From Paraglomus occultum (taxonomy: Eukaryota > Glomeromycota > Glomeromycetes > Paraglomerales > Paraglomeraceae): 32,595 nucleotides of DNA. The stretch is taken from positions 1 to 32,595 of the forward strand of contig CAJVPJ010000237.1 of NCBI GenBank assembly GCA_910592205.1, given 5' to 3'. Made by a program: the position numbers and the translations under genes. Positions within the stretch are counted from its first letter, which is position 1, and every line of letters begins with the position of its first letter. This document shows positions 32,499 to 32,595 of this stretch, one piece after another. A model generated the notes under the pieces. That model did not search any database and was not told where the DNA came from. It saw only the letters and a program-made list of their open reading frames with translations.

Positions 32499-32595
32499 CT
32501 GTAAGTAAAAAAAGTAATCAGTTAAGAGTAATGTTTCTGAGCTATAAGAGCATTAGATTGAGTAAAAATGACTTACAGTCCGCGCACTTTATGTA

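Overview
This is nuclear DNA of a fungus. The host genes are split by many short GT-AG introns (16 in one gene, 15 in another), intergenic DNA is AT-rich, and the recognisable genes are fungal types: an Adp1-like ABC transporter with EGF-type modules, a Hul4/HECTD2-type HECT ligase, and a four-CBS protein. AT-richness, intron density and abundant decayed mobile DNA best fit an early-diverging lineage such as arbuscular mycorrhizal fungi (Glomeromycotina). That assignment is an inference; nothing in the window proves it.

Layout. 1-1,100: an AT-rich dispersed repeat and a short Lys-rich coding remnant, followed by the frame-shifted C-terminal end of a Fanzor/TnpB-like RNA-guided nuclease (zinc ribbon plus DRDVNGAR motif). 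1,672-6,342 (+): a complete 17-exon ABCG half-transporter; I followed every splice phase through to a 1,090-residue protein. 6,893-7,414: a coding sequence broken into three frames. 7,415-13,494: about 6 kb with no convincing gene, apart from one orphan exon-like ORF and low-complexity or palindromic blocks. 13,495-14,631 (+): an intronless seven-helix membrane protein. 15,724-19,721 (-): a 16-exon HECT E3 ubiquitin ligase with its catalytic Cys intact. 21,103-21,615 (+): a small unknown protein with a Cys-cluster tail. 24,567-25,906 (+): a 4-exon, four-CBS protein. 32,033 to the right edge (-): the 3' end of a membrane-protein gene.

Mobile DNA is concentrated right of 22 kb. It includes a 139-bp element with 39-bp inverted repeats (22,554-22,692), a 75-nt nested hairpin (22,814-22,888), a 167-bp element with ~49-bp inverted repeats (23,582-23,748) lying between two blocks that resemble the left-edge repeat, an 871-bp pogo-like element with TA target duplication and a decayed transposase (26,512-27,382), and a 143-bp TA-flanked element with related CAGTC termini (27,581-27,723).

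The intact genes look like independent housekeeping or regulatory loci (transport, ubiquitin ligation, nucleotide sensing, membrane signalling). I see no operon-like or clustered pathway. The most notable items are the Fanzor remnant, the symmetric phase-1 exon architecture of the EGF region of the ABC gene, and the set of structured small elements. No intact new defence or mobile system was found.
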